A stretch of 64,000 nt of DNA from Paenibacillus_E sp042676385 (GCF_042676385.1 NZ_JBHTHA010000044.1:1-64000); one strand, 5' to 3'; shown: positions 35,243 through 45,074, counted from the stretch's first letter. Notes: a model not told the origin generated them from the letters alone. Numbers and translations are program-made.

Positions 35243-35716
35243 ATGGATGATCGGGAACTGCAGCAATGGGTGGAACAGATCTCTTTGGCATCGTTTGGTA
35301 GACCTTTTGTTCATCAAGCGCGGTTTAACCGAAGATTAAGGTCGACGGGCGGGCGTTACTTCACCAAATCCCATGATATCGAGATTAGCTGGGTGCAGTG
35401 GGAGTCGTTCGGCCATGATGAAATCGAGAAGATTATTAAGCATGAGCTGTGTCATTATCATCTGCATATACTTAAAAGAGGGTACCAACACCGGGATTAC
35501 GATTTCAAAAAGCTGCTGAAACAAGTCGGAGGCAGTCGATTTTGTCAATCGCTTCCGCGGCCATCGAAGAAACAAGCCTATAAATATAGGTTGGAATGCG
35601 TGAATTGCAAGACTGAATATTATCGTAAGCGTAAGATGGATGTGCGGAAATACGCCTGTGGAAAATGTAGGGGAAAGTTGAAATCGTATACACTTGACTT
35701 ACCGGCACCTTCATAA
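35243..35716 (+). CDS. SprT-like zinc metalloprotease (YdcK type)
   Basis: The 157-residue protein has the SprT metal site HELCHYH (from residue 67) and a C-terminal zinc ribbon (CVNC...CGKC). ATG 35243 follows GGAGG at 7 bases. In Bacillus the homologue lies between cmpA/tex and a tRNA set, as here. SprT relatives act on DNA-protein cross-links in eukaryotes; the bacterial role is poorly known. Confidence 0.88.
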   Translation: MDDRELQQWVEQISLASFGRPFVHQARFNRRLRSTGGRYFTKSHDIEISWVQWESFGHDEIEKIIKHELCHYHLHILKRGYQHRDYDFKKLLKQVGGSRFCQSLPRPSKKQAYKYRLECVNCKTEYYRKRKMDVRKYACGKCRGKLKSYTLDLPAPS

Positions 35717-35735
35717 TAAAATAATAATACTTCAT

Positions 35736-35811
35736 TCCCTGATAGCTCAGTTGGTAGAGCACTCGACTGTTAATCGAGTTGTCACAGGTTCGAGTCCTGT
35801 TCGGGGAGCCA
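35736..35811 (+). tRNA. tRNA-Asn (anticodon GTT)
   Basis: A full cloverleaf: acceptor TCCCTGA/TCGGGGA, D arm AGCTCAGTTGGTAGAGC, anticodon loop CTGTTAA, T arm GGTTCGAGTCC, and CCA encoded. Confidence 0.97.
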
Positions 35812-35819
35812 TATCTTTT

Positions 35820-35908
35820 GGAGAGATACCCAAGTGGCTATAAGGGGACCCTCTGCTAAGGGGTTAGACTGCGTAAGCGGTGCGAGGGTTCGAATCCCTC
35901 TCTCTCCG
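35820..35908 (+). tRNA. tRNA-Ser (anticodon GCT)
   Basis: Acceptor GGAGAGA/TCTCTCC, anticodon loop CTGCTAA, long variable arm typical of Ser, T arm GGTTCGAATCC. CCA is not encoded. Confidence 0.96.
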
Positions 35909-36046
35909 TATATAATGATGATAAGTCCGATGGTGCTAAATCCGTCGGGCTTATTTTTATTTTGATCTCTAACAGTTTTCTAACACCGTCTAAATTACTT
36001 TCTGCTATGATAAGGACTTATTCAAACAGACGGGGGTTAAACAACA

Positions 36047-37789
36047 ATGGCAAAACTACTTTCAATACGCGTAAGGCTACTTCTTTTACTGTTGGTCCCT
36101 TCCTTGTTGTATGTGGGAACAAGCATGTATCTGTTGCAGCTCAATGAGGCTAACGCAAGTAAGCTCACTTCTACGCTGTATGAAACTACGGACAAGAGCA
36201 CCTCACTGATTTTGAACGCCGATCGCGATATGTATCAAGCGTTGACCGCATATCAGCTGATTGTCTCTGGTGCGTTAAGTGCGGAAGAGAAAGCCGTTCA
36301 GATGAAGAATTTTCAAGAAAACATTAAGCAGGCAAACGATCGTGTCGGTCAAGCGACCGCTATATTAAATGAAAAGCATTTGCTTCAAACGGTACATAGC
36401 GAAACGAAGTTAACAATTGAGCAAAATTTCAATAACTTTCATTCTTTATTCGATCAATGGGCTAAAGAAGCTACGCAGGTCGTTGAATCGTCTAAAACAG
36501 GAATGGGCGTCGTGAATGACGCCAAATTAACCGATACGTTCGAAAAAGGACGTGAAGGTATCAATCAAATCGGTGAAATTTTAGATGCGTATGCCAAAAC
36601 CGGCATTGAAGAGATTCAAGCTCAAGACAAAAGGAGTAAATGGTCAGTATACGTATCTGTAGCTATAATTATTTTGATCTTACTAGCAGCGGGATCGTTC
36701 GTCATCCGTAAAATTATGAAAACGTTGCGCCGCATTGTTGAAGTTACTGGAAAAGTGGCCGCAGGAGATCTTCGTCTTGAGCCGCAGCAGAAGTATTCGC
36801 GAGATGAGCTGGGGCAAATCACAGCATCGGTGGACACCATGGTATTGAAAATCAAGGATCTTATTGGTGTGATTGCTCACAATACACAATTCGTACACTC
36901 ATCTTCATTCGAATTGAGTGATAGTTCCAAAGAATCGGCAGCCGCCGCGGAGCATGTAGCCACCAACATTCAAGAGATGACTCAGGATGTGGAACACCAG
37001 ACTAGAAGCAGCATGGAGACAAGCAGAGCGATTGAAGAAATGGCGATTGGGATTCAGCGTGTGGCAGAGAACTCCAGCGTGATGTCGGAACACTCCTCTC
37101 TGACCTCTCGCCATGCTCAGCTTGGGAACGATCTATTGAGCAAGCTTCAGCAGCAAATGGTCAGCATCTTGAGATCGGTTGATCATTTGTCGGATACGGT
37201 CCAATCTTTGACGCGCAAATCCGATGAAATTGGGCAAATTGCTTCAAGTATCACGAATTTCGCTAATCAGACAAATCTATTGTCTCTGAATGCATCCATT
37301 GAAGCGGCTAGAGCCGGAGAGCATGGCAAAGGGTTTAATGTTGTTGCGAACGAAATACGTAAGCTGGCCAGCCAATCCATTGATTCTGCTGAGGGAATTA
37401 ACCACCTCATTTATGAAACCCGAGTCGAGATTACTAGTGTCTCCGATTCAATGAACACGACCAAACAAGAAGCAAGTGCCGGATCGAACATGATGCAGGA
37501 AGTGAACCGGAGCTTTCAAACGATCATGCAGTCCGTTCAAGAAATTGTTGCGCAGATTCATGAGACATCGGCGATTACGGAGCAAATGTCAGCAAGCTCG
37601 CAAGAAATTTCAGCTACCATGGAGCATTCTTCAAACACCGCAGGACAAATTCTTATGAAATCGCAGGGAGTAGCCGCAGCGACAGAGGAGCAGCTCGCCA
37701 TGATGCAGAATATCGCCGCAGCCTCGGAGCAGTTGCAATCCGTGGTGAAAACGCTGAACGAATCCGTTGCTTATTTCAAAATCGAGTAG
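36047..37789 (+). CDS. Methyl-accepting chemotaxis protein
   Basis: A 580-residue receptor: first membrane segment at 8-25, a four-helix ligand domain to ~200, a second membrane segment ~205-222, HAMP ~225-280, then the long signalling coiled coil with the hairpin tip EIGQIASSITNFANQTNLLSLNASIEAARAGEHGKGF. The C-terminus lacks the NWETF-type CheR docking peptide. Ligand unknown. It is transcribed alone. Confidence 0.95.
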   Translation: MAKLLSIRVRLLLLLLVPSLLYVGTSMYLLQLNEANASKLTSTLYETTDKSTSLILNADRDMYQALTAYQLIVSGALSAEEKAVQMKNFQENIKQANDRVGQATAILNEKHLLQTVHSETKLTIEQNFNNFHSLFDQWAKEATQVVESSKTGMGVVNDAKLTDTFEKGREGINQIGEILDAYAKTGIEEIQAQDKRSKWSVYVSVAIIILILLAAGSFVIRKIMKTLRRIVEVTGKVAAGDLRLEPQQKYSRDELGQITASVDTMVLKIKDLIGVIAHNTQFVHSSSFELSDSSKESAAAAEHVATNIQEMTQDVEHQTRSSMETSRAIEEMAIGIQRVAENSSVMSEHSSLTSRHAQLGNDLLSKLQQQMVSILRSVDHLSDTVQSLTRKSDEIGQIASSITNFANQTNLLSLNASIEAARAGEHGKGFNVVANEIRKLASQSIDSAEGINHLIYETRVEITSVSDSMNTTKQEASAGSNMMQEVNRSFQTIMQSVQEIVAQIHETSAITEQMSASSQEISATMEHSSNTAGQILMKSQGVAAATEEQLAMMQNIAAASEQLQSVVKTLNESVAYFKIE

Positions 37790-37802
37790 ACGGTGAAAAC
37801 GA

Positions 37803-37845
37803 AAGGCACTCCTATGATAGCCGTATCATAGCGAAGTGCCTTTTC
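37803..37845. terminator. Bidirectional terminator between the receptor and corA
   Basis: AAGGCACT pairs with AGTGCCTT around an inner stem (CTATGATA/TATCATAG), with T on one side and A on the other. Confidence 0.8.
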
Positions 37846-37866
37846 ATTATATTAGTTTTCGAACAC

Positions 37867-38796
37867 TTAGAACCAACGTTTACGTTTAAAGTAATACCAC
37901 ATCAAAGCGCTAGTGAGGATCATCAGAATCCAAACATACAAGTAGCCGTGATTCCAGCTCAATTCAGGAATATCTTTAAAATTCATGCCATACAGTCCAA
38001 CGATAAAAGTAAGAGGTAGAAAGATCGTACTGAATACCGTCAAGGTTTTCATAATTTCATTCATCCGATCGGACTTCATACTCATTTGAAGCTCCAGCAG
38101 GCCTGTAAGGGATTCCCGGAAAATGTCCAGCGAATCGACCACCCGTGAAATATGGTCCATAATATCAATGAAATAGACCTCGTCTTCCTGTCGGGTGTAC
38201 GGAAAGGAACGATGACTAATCGCGGAAAGGATAATCCTCTCTTCAACGATGACACGTCTTAATTGATGCATGCTGCGTTTGAGCTGAAAAATATCCTTCG
38301 CAATCCGAATCGCAGGGTTGTCATATACGCCTTGCTCCATCGTATCCAGCCGTTCATCAAAATGATCGACAACGACGGAATAGTCATCGACACACCGGTC
38401 TAGGAGCGCGTGAAGAATGGTGCCGGGATGGCTCATTTTTTCTTTGACTTCCAGGCAGGTTTCGTACAGTTGATCTAAAAAGGGAAGCTTTTCTTTATAG
38501 ACGGTAATAACAAAGTTAGGGCCGACTACGATCCCGATTTCCCGCGGCTGCAGTTGTTCAGAAATCGCGAAGAATGTTAAAAAGATATGATCCTTATATG
38601 TATCCATCTTCGGACGTTGATTCAGTTTAATGGCATCCTCAACTAGCAGGGGATGACACTTAAACGTGCGGCCCAACACTTGTTTAACCTCTTCTGCGGA
38701 TGGGTTTTCCATTCGAACCCATGCCACTTCATCCGCTTTTGGGAAGCGGGGGGCCTCCTCGTGGATGCTACCATGAATTGTGTCATAAATCAGCAT
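37867..38796 (-). CDS. corA: CorA-type magnesium transporter
   Basis: The 309-residue protein has a large soluble N-terminal funnel domain and two C-terminal membrane helices, with the pore signature YGMNF at the end of the first. It imports Mg2+ (possibly Co2+/Ni2+). GAGGTG lies before the ATG. Confidence 0.95.
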   Translation of the reverse strand: MLIYDTIHGSIHEEAPRFPKADEVAWVRMENPSAEEVKQVLGRTFKCHPLLVEDAIKLNQRPKMDTYKDHIFLTFFAISEQLQPREIGIVVGPNFVITVYKEKLPFLDQLYETCLEVKEKMSHPGTILHALLDRCVDDYSVVVDHFDERLDTMEQGVYDNPAIRIAKDIFQLKRSMHQLRRVIVEERIILSAISHRSFPYTRQEDEVYFIDIMDHISRVVDSLDIFRESLTGLLELQMSMKSDRMNEIMKTLTVFSTIFLPLTFIVGLYGMNFKDIPELSWNHGYLYVWILMILTSALMWYYFKRKRWF

Positions 38797-38944
38797 AGAT
38801 GACTTGCACCTCGTGTCCGTTAATTTGATTTCAGCATATCATAGTTGAAGGGCGAAGTTCCAGAATTTGTGCTTGTCATACTCTGGATTATCCGTTATAA
38901 TAACACTTGTCGTCAAAACGGGCTGCATAGTTCGAAGGCATTAT

Positions 38945-39019
38945 GGCCCGTTGGTCAAGGGGTTAAGACACCTCCCTTTCACGGAGGTAACAGGGGTTCG
39001 AATCCCCTACGGGTCACCA
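38945..39019 (+). tRNA. tRNA-Glu (anticodon TTC)
   Basis: Acceptor GGCCCGT/ACGGGTC, anticodon loop CTTTCAC, T arm GGTTCGAATCC, CCA encoded. Confidence 0.97.
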
Positions 39020-39058
39020 TTATTCAGGAATAGGAAGACATATTCTTCCCACATATGC

Positions 39059-39140
39059 GCGGTCGTGGTGGAACGGCAGACACACCATCTTGAGGGGGTG
39101 GCGCTCACAAGGCGTGAGGGTTCAAATCCCTCCGACCGCA
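39059..39140 (+). tRNA. tRNA-Leu (anticodon GAG)
   Basis: Acceptor GCGGTCG/CGACCGC, anticodon stem CCATC/GGTGG with loop TTGAGGG, a variable arm, T arm GGTTCAAATCC. CCA is not encoded. Confidence 0.95.
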
Positions 39141-39160
39141 TCCCAGTTTTACAAGTTTGA

Positions 39161-39185
39161 AACCCTTACCCAGTAAGGGTTTTTC
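39161..39185 (+). terminator. Terminator of the tRNA unit
   Basis: AACCCTTA pairs with TAAGGGTT over a 5-base loop and is followed by TTTC. Confidence 0.75.
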
Positions 39186-39258
39186 TTGTTTTATATTTTT
39201 ATAATTATAAGCTGTAGGTTTTTATAGTTTTTTATAGTCGTGTTCATAGAATAAAAAT

Positions 39259-39272
39259 TGAAAGCGTTTCCA
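39259..39272 (+). promoter_or_regulatory. cre-like site (CcpA) before gamma-glutamyltransferase
   Basis: TGAAAGCGTTTCCA fits the consensus TGWAARCGYTWNCW at every position. It is also part of a wider imperfect palindrome (AAGCGTT...AACGCTT, 39262-39288). It lies 54 bases before the start codon, downstream of a TAGAAT -10-like box, so it would give glucose repression. Confidence 0.55.
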
Positions 39273-39325
39273 CAATTTGTGAACGCTTAAATCCAAATTA
39301 AAAGCAGAAATGGAGGGAATAGATT

Positions 39326-41415
39326 ATGAGATTTGTCAAAATGGTTATGGTAACATCCTTGACCTCATTCTTGGCGGTATCGCCAGCTTTCGCTGCCGTC
39401 CCAGGGGTCGATCCTTCAGGCGTTGGAGCAAAGCAAGGCATTGTCGCCGTTTCTCACCCTTTGGCGGCTGAAGCCGGGAGAAAGATTCTGGAACAAGGCG
39501 GGAATGCCGTTGACGCCGCCGCTGCTATTCAAATGTCTTTAAATGTGGTGGAGCCGATGATGTCGGGAATCGGTGGCGGTGGATTTATGATGATCTACCT
39601 GAAAGATCAAAACAAAATTACTGTGGTCGACAGCCGCGAAGTGGCTCCGAAAAATGTGACGCCCAAACTGTTTTTGGACGAAAACGGCAAACCGGTTCCT
39701 TTTTACGATCGCCATACCAACGGTAAAGCTGTAGGGGTTCCGGGCACGCTTCTAGGCGTGGAAACGGCTCTTCAGAAGTACGGCACCATGAAATTGTCCC
39801 AAGTCATAGACCCGGCTATCGAGTACGCCGAAAAAGGGTTAAGGTAAACTGGGCTACGGCTCAGTATATCGATCAGAACGTAAAAAAGCTTCAAAAGTTT
39901 GAAACAGCGGGAAATGTATTCGTTCCAAACGGCCAACCTCTCAAAGAAGGGGATCAACTCGTTCAGCCGGATCTCGCCAAGACGCTTAAGCTGATTAAAG
40001 AAAAGGGGTCCACCGTATTATACAGTGGCGAAATCGGTCAAGCTCTTGTGGCCGAAGTTCAAAAGCGCGGAGGCTCCATGACCACGGACGACTTGAAGAA
40101 CTATATCGTGAAAGAAAGAGAGCCTGTGAAAGGGAATTATCGCGGCTATGAAGTCGCCAGTTCAGCTCCTCCAAGCTCAGGCGGTCTTACCGTCATAGAA
40201 ATCCTGAAATTAATGGAAGGTTATGATGTACATAAAATGGGAGTTAATTCCGCCGATTATTTGCAGCATTTAATAGAGGCTATGCATCTGGCATACGCTG
40301 ACCGTGCCGCTTATATGGCTGATGAAGATTTTTATCCGGTGCCGAAAAAAGGCTTGCTGGATGAACGTTTCATTAATGAAAGAAGGCAGTTGATCAATCC
40401 GGTTACGGCAACGGCGACAGTCAAAGAAGGAGATCCCTGGAAGTATGAAGATAAGGATTTGTCCGGTAAAGCCAAGGTAAAAGAAGAAAAACCGATCGGA
40501 CAAACCACCCACTTTTCCGTTATGGATAAATGGGGAAATATTGTCTCGTATACGACCACGATTGAACAAGTATTCGGTTCCGGCATTATGGTCCCGGGTT
40601 ACGGCTTCATGCTCAACAATGAACTGACGGATTTCGATGCCACGCCGGGCGGGGTTAACCAAGTTGAACCAGGTAAACGTCCGCGAAGCAGCATGTCTCC
40701 TACACTAATCATCAAAGACGGAAAACCGTTTATGGCCGTCGGGTCTCCTGGGGGATCCACCATCATTGCATCCGTAGCTCAAACGATTATGAACGTGATC
40801 GATCATCAGCTGCCCATTCAAAAAGCGATCTTTACGCCTCGCATCTTTTCCAGCAGCTACCCGAACGTGAGCTGGGAAGAGGGAATTGATCAAGATGTGG
40901 TCCTTGAACTTTTGGGAAGAGGCCACCGATTTGACGAAAATCCTCAAAGCATTGGAAACGTCCAAGCCGTGATCTTCGATTTTGAAAACGGAAAAATGTA
41001 CGGCGGTGCGGACAAGACAAGGGAAGGTACGGTTCTCGGAGTCGACGCGGTCAAATTTACTGCGGACAGACCCAAGTCTTCCGTTGCAGAAGAAAAGGGT
41101 ACTTTTACCCTGAAAGTTAATGGCTTAGCTTATCCGTTCCAAGCTGCTCAAATGTTCATTGAGGACGGATCCAGTTACATTCAAGCGGATAAACTTCTTC
41201 TTGGTCTTGGCGTAGATGCAAAAAATGTAAAGGTGCCCGCTGTGACTAAATCTAACAAGTCTTATCTTCCTGTAAGAGCGGCTGCCGAATCTTTAGGCTA
41301 TCAAGTATCTTGGAATGAAAAAGATCGTGCAGTGCTTTTGATCAGGGAAAAGGCTGAGACGATAAGCGATTTGCAGAAATACTATATGGAAGATAAATAT
41401 AAAATTACAAAATAA
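39326..41415 (+). pseudogene. ggt: Gamma-glutamyltransferase with copper-amine-oxidase-like C-terminal domain, frameshifted
   Basis: The first frame (39326-39847) has a signal peptide and the N-terminal large subunit, ending EYAEKGLR followed by TAA. The sequence continues without a gap in the next frame from 39844 (VNWATAQYIDQNV...) to 41415, so one base is missing near 39840-39845. The second part holds the autocleavage Thr in GQTTHFSV, the GSGIMVPGYGFMLNNE region and SSMSPTLIIKDGKP. A C-terminal copper-amine-oxidase N-like domain follows (FTLKVNGLAYPF... KSYLPVRAAAESLGYQVSWN), common in Paenibacillus secreted enzymes. It is either a recent loss or a sequencing error. Confidence 0.88.
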
Positions 41416-41430
41416 TAAACAGTGTCAAGA

Positions 41431-41466
41431 AAAAAACGGATGCGCTCAAAATACGCATCCGTTTTA
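41431..41466. terminator. Bidirectional terminator
   Basis: AAAACGGATGCG pairs with CGCATCCGTTTT around a short loop. Confidence 0.85.
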
Positions 41467-41482
41467 TTCATCTTGATATCGA

Positions 41483-42103
41483 TTAACAAGTAAATGAATC
41501 GATGAATCGCAGGTCAATTCCGAAATACATCCATGTAAATCCAGTCCAACGGAAGCCGGCAATGGAGGTAGATCCTACAAAAATCGGGAAGTACCAGAAT
41601 TGCTGCCCATTACTCAGCCAGACATAAGTGAAACGGAACAAGCAGCCGCCAATGGCGCCCGGATCTACGGCGAAAACGGCTCCAGCGGGTTTAAATGGCT
41701 TCTGCGGCGTATAGGATGGAGGTGGACTTGTCGGCGCCTGCGCGCTACCCGGTTGCGCTCCGCCTGGCATGGATGGTCCCGGCTGCGGAAATCCGGGTTG
41801 TGGACCTCCTGGTTGAGGGAACCCAGGGAATCCAGGGAATCCTGGAGCCATTCCAGGCTGGCCGAATCCGGGCATGCCGCCTCCGCCAGGGAAACCGCCT
41901 AAGCCAGGAAAGCCGCCTCCTCCGAAGCTGCGAGGATCGTAAGCAGGCACCCAGGCATAGGCTTGAGGCGGGTAGGGTGTGTATGCCGGATAAGGTACCG
42001 GTTGCGGATACTGGGAAGGAAAGGAAGTTGGTGAAGCTGAGCGTGTTTCATCGGTTTGTTTATTTTGCGTATCGCGGACTTCTTGCGTTTTTTTCGATGC
42101 CAT
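41483..42103 (-). CDS. Pro/Gly-rich protein, possibly spore surface
   Basis: The 206-residue protein has a charged N-terminus, then a long Pro/Tyr/Gly/Phe-rich low-complexity middle (FPGFPGFPQPGGPQPGFPQPG). A more hydrophobic, aromatic C-terminus of ~65 residues contains WYFPIFVGSTSIAGFRW. ATG 42103 follows AAGGAGG; a longer frame reaching 42175 is rejected. Such proteins occur on Bacillales spores, but this is only a guess. Confidence 0.7.
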   Translation of the reverse strand: MASKKTQEVRDTQNKQTDETRSASPTSFPSQYPQPVPYPAYTPYPPQAYAWVPAYDPRSFGGGGFPGLGGFPGGGGMPGFGQPGMAPGFPGFPGFPQPGGPQPGFPQPGPSMPGGAQPGSAQAPTSPPPSYTPQKPFKPAGAVFAVDPGAIGGCLFRFTYVWLSNGQQFWYFPIFVGSTSIAGFRWTGFTWMYFGIDLRFIDSFTC

Positions 42104-42355
42104 TCGTTGTTCCTCCTTGGGTAAATGCGGATATTTTCGATACTTACTATATGCAGGCGGGTAGACGGATGTCACGGTAAAATGAATTCAGACGAAATAT
42201 TAGGAGTTTACCATGTAAATAGGATTATTTTCCCATTGTATATGATGAAATTCAGGCATAGACTCCCATGGCTGTGAAGAATTCTGTCGTATATAATTGA
42301 AATTGGTTATATTTTGAATTCTTAAAAAGTATACTCATAAAAAGGAAGTAATCGC

Positions 42356-42694
42356 ATGAATAATAGTACACTGACGAATGAGGCTGCTTATAGTCATAAG
42401 GACCCAATTCAGGAACAGGATCCTGTGTTGAATCGGCTTTTTTCCAATTATGGTCTTACACAGCGTGAATCCGAAATTCTTGCGTTAATTGCTACTTACG
42501 GTTATACGAATCGAGAGCTGGCTGAATATTGTTATATTAGTGAGAAAACAGTGAAGATACACCTGGCCAACATTATGAGTAAAATCGGGATTAGTTCGAT
42601 GCGACGACTATTAGCGCTTCTTTTGCAGCAAGCCCTTGTCGTCTCAAGAATTACAAATGAATCCAACCGGGTAAAGTCAATAGGAATCGGATAA
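42356..42694 (+). CDS. LuxR/GerE-type helix-turn-helix regulator, single domain
   Basis: A 112-residue protein with a GerE/LuxR DNA-binding domain at ~35-100: LTQRESEILALIATYGYTNRELAEYCYISEKTVKIHLANIM. There is no receiver or ligand domain, as in GerE. AAAAGGAAG precedes the ATG. A terminator follows directly. Confidence 0.87.
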   Translation: MNNSTLTNEAAYSHKDPIQEQDPVLNRLFSNYGLTQRESEILALIATYGYTNRELAEYCYISEKTVKIHLANIMSKIGISSMRRLLALLLQQALVVSRITNESNRVKSIGIG

Positions 42695-42698
42695 AAAT

Positions 42699-42736
42699 AA
42701 AGAGAAGGCTTCTGTCAAAGAAACCTTCTCTTTTTA
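42699..42736. terminator. Bidirectional terminator
   Basis: AAAGAGAAGG pairs with CCTTCTCTTT and is flanked by A and T runs. Confidence 0.85.
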
Positions 42737-43114
42737 TTTTGGCTTGGGATCCCAGGTGAAAAATGTACGGCTATCCATTTGCATGACATCCTCGATATCA
42801 TTCATACGTATCCATAATTGCCCGATACACTTAAGATTACTTGCCAAAGCCGCATGACGTTGTTTGATCGTGCTTAAACTAATCCCAACACATTGTGGAT
42901 GCCGCGGATTTATAATGAGATCATCGAGCAGTACAGAGATAGCGGCTTCCGTCTCATCGACTTCTTCAACCTGGAGTTTTTGAAAAGGAGCAGCGAGCGG
43001 CACGTAGAGGACTGACTTGCTCCAATCAAGCTCTCCCGGTTTAAATCGGATTGACATAACGAAGGGCTGCAGCCGCTCTTCATGAAAATCATAAAGGACG
43101 GTGAGTTTGGCCAT
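42734..43114 (-). CDS. Protein of unknown function beside ImmA
   Basis: The 126-residue mixed alpha/beta protein (MAKLTVLYDFHEERLQPFVMS...) starts inside the end of the ImmA-like gene (26-base overlap), so the two are translationally coupled. Not recognised; probably part of the prophage regulatory unit. Confidence 0.6.
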   Translation of the reverse strand: MAKLTVLYDFHEERLQPFVMSIRFKPGELDWSKSVLYVPLAAPFQKLQVEEVDETEAAISVLLDDLIINPRHPQCVGISLSTIKQRHAALASNLKCIGQLWIRMNDIEDVMQMDSRTFFTWDPKPK

Positions 43115-43721
43115 CTATAGATGCTCCTTTTCGTTTTAAGTGCGCCAGCTTGTCCATCATGATCTTCGTAGCATCGGACCAATTGTCAGGGTTATACTTC
43201 GTGGTATGGTCTTGGTTATACTTGTGGAACTCATAGTCCATAATTCCTTGCAAGATGCGTCGCTGAATTTGCTCCAGACGCGCAGCAGCAAGACGATAGG
43301 TCACGTTAAACTCCTCGGAAAGCACCTCGATAATTTCACTTTTTCGCTCCGGAAGCGGGATATGCTTGAGCATGGAGATCGGGAGGGCGGCGTACAGCTG
43401 GAATGAAGCTGCATCCTGCTCCTGCCAGTCCAGATAACGTTCCGGCATCGTCATTTGATTACCGGAATGACGCAACACATGACAGAGCTCGTGGAGGAAG
43501 TCCTCCCACTGCTCTTTGGCGGATAGACGGCGATCGATATTGATACTGAACAGTCCGTTATTTTCTACGGCCATGCTGTTCATATCCAAGAAATAGGTCC
43601 AAATATTAAGCTTAGCCGCCAGATTCATAATATGAAGCTGATCGGGAGCTGTGATCCCGTGTCGTTCGTATAAAGCTTCGATCCATTGCTCCAGAGGCGT
43701 GGCTTGGTAATGAGTAAACAT
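43089..43721 (-). CDS. ImmA/IrrE family metallopeptidase
   Basis: The 210-residue protein has the HELCHVLRH zinc motif at ~91-99 followed by a helical C-terminus. In ICEBs1 and phages such proteases cleave the neighbouring XRE repressor after DNA damage. The XRE gene lies directly upstream. GAGGTG precedes the ATG. Confidence 0.88.
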   Translation of the reverse strand: MFTHYQATPLEQWIEALYERHGITAPDQLHIMNLAAKLNIWTYFLDMNSMAVENNGLFSINIDRRLSAKEQWEDFLHELCHVLRHSGNQMTMPERYLDWQEQDAASFQLYAALPISMLKHIPLPERKSEIIEVLSEEFNVTYRLAAARLEQIQRRILQGIMDYEFHKYNQDHTTKYNPDNWSDATKIMMDKLAHLKRKGASIDGQTHRPL

Positions 43722-43793
43722 AGAACACCTCGTTATGGGAATATACGTTCGTTTATATAGGTTAAAGAAAAGCCCGAGCGGGCTTGAAGTTGC

Positions 43794-44198
43794 TCATTGT
43801 TGACTGTCAGGTTTCCGAGTTTGCTGCTGATCCTGGATAAAATGCCAAAAACGCAGCATTTCGTCGCGCCGTTCCTTAGGGGCGTTTTTGAAATCCTTGA
43901 AAAAAAGGTTGACCTCCGGATCATCGACTTCCGCGGCTTCGGTCCCGGTTTGGGATTCGAGGGCATCGCTTTCGGTTGGGGCAAACCCCGCGAGCAGCAG
44001 AAGCTCGTCTTTATCACCGACGCTGAGGGCGTCAGCTAAGGCAATGACCGTTTCTCTGGAAGGATTGAAGCGGTTATTTTCTATGGAATTAATGAAGGAA
44101 TAACTAACGCCCGATCGTTCTCCCAGCTCTCTGAGCGAGAAATTGCGCTGCTGCCGCAGACGCCGAATGCGAATGCCGAATTGCACCATATCTTTCAT
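43794..44198 (-). CDS. XRE-family phage-type repressor
   Basis: The 134-residue protein has an N-terminal Cro/CI HTH (IRRLRQQRNFSLRELGERSGVS... SRETVIALADAL) and an acidic C-terminal tail that may be the ImmA target. ATG 44198 follows AAAGGTGAT; the longer frame to 44342 is not supported. It is divergent from the ArpU-like gene, which it may repress. Confidence 0.85.
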   Translation of the reverse strand: MKDMVQFGIRIRRLRQQRNFSLRELGERSGVSYSFINSIENNRFNPSRETVIALADALSVGDKDELLLLAGFAPTESDALESQTGTEAAEVDDPEVNLFFKDFKNAPKERRDEMLRFWHFIQDQQQTRKPDSQQ

Positions 44199-44360
44199 CG
44201 ATATATCACCTTTTTCTATTGTAAATGTAGTGGGGACTGAAAAACAAGGGGTTATGCGGAAAAATGTTTCGGAAAACAAAACTTTTGTATTGAGTTTATA
44301 AACGGGATGGAGTAAGATTTGTTTAGAAATACAAAACAACAAATTTTAGGAGATGATGTA

Positions 44361-44807
44361 ATGAATATGGAAAGCATTCAGCTTATTGAGAATGAACAAA
44401 TAGATCGTCAAGCTACACGCAAAAAGGTCGAGGGGGTTCTGGAAACGGTTCGCGTTTATGGTCAGATTGGCTTTGTGAGGAAACAGTCGAGTGTGATTTC
44501 GGGATATGAGCCGCTCTATCATGGGCCGACAAACCTGCTCAACAAGGTGACCGAGCGCGTCGCTGTCTATAATGTAGATACAGAAGAGCGGTTAACCAAG
44601 CTTTGCAAGGAGGTTGAAGAAGCAATCGGGTGCTTGGACGACAACGAGCAGGAAATGATTCGGAGGCGTTATTTGAAGCGGGATAAAGAGCCTGATTTCA
44701 TGTTGTGCTATGAGCTGGATATGAGTGAGAGAACTTATCGCAGGGTCAAGGCGAAGGCCATGGCTAAGCTTGCTTACATGCTTCGGCTTGAGGTGATGCG
44801 GAAGTAG
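44361..44807 (+). CDS. ArpU-like phage regulator
   Basis: The 148-residue protein carries a sigma-like HTH near its C-terminus (LDDNEQEMIRRRYLKRDKEPDFMLCYELDMSERTYRRVKAKAMAKLAYML), the form of ArpU-family late-gene regulators of Gram-positive phages. ATG 44361 follows TAGGAGATGATG. Its place between a repressor and a holin fits a prophage remnant. Confidence 0.75.
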   Translation: MNMESIQLIENEQIDRQATRKKVEGVLETVRVYGQIGFVRKQSSVISGYEPLYHGPTNLLNKVTERVAVYNVDTEERLTKLCKEVEEAIGCLDDNEQEMIRRRYLKRDKEPDFMLCYELDMSERTYRRVKAKAMAKLAYMLRLEVMRK

Positions 44808-44951
44808 ACGCGCTGATGAGCAATGAGTCTGTGAATCAAAGGCCGTCTGGCGAAAGTCGATGGGTGTCCGAGTTTTGGCCGTTTGTTGGCACTTCATTAG
44901 GTTATTGGTGTGGTAAGCTTGTAATGTAGACGAATGAGGGAGGTGATCAAC

Positions 44952-45074
44952 GTGAGCAAGAAGGAGCTAAGCAAGTCCCAAGTAGTGCAGCCTGCGTTAT
45001 GCCAAGGATGCGTATGGGGGCGGTGGGAAGGAGTGAAACAGTTTTGCAGCAGGTTAGTTTGTGAAAGAGCGTAA
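44952..45074 (+). CDS. Small Cys-containing phage-type protein
   Basis: This 40-residue ORF with GTG start has Cys in CQGC and CSRLVC, suggesting a small zinc knuckle. The ribosome site AGGGAGGTG lies just before. Not recognised; similar mini-ORFs are common before phage holins. Confidence 0.5.
   Translation: MSKKELSKSQVVQPALCQGCVWGRWEGVKQFCSRLVCERA

Noticed and set aside
36228..36236. ATATGTATC half-site within the chemotaxis receptor gene.
   Set aside because: A single arm inside a coding region, best explained by codons.
35736..39140. tRNA genes as attachment sites of an integrated element.
   Set aside because: No duplicated tRNA 3' end or integrase is seen next to any of the four tRNAs.
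41600..42180. Plus-strand ORFs opposite the Pro/Gly-rich protein.
   Set aside because: Repetitive sequence yields open frames on both strands; the minus frame has the AAGGAGG site and a sensible N-terminus.
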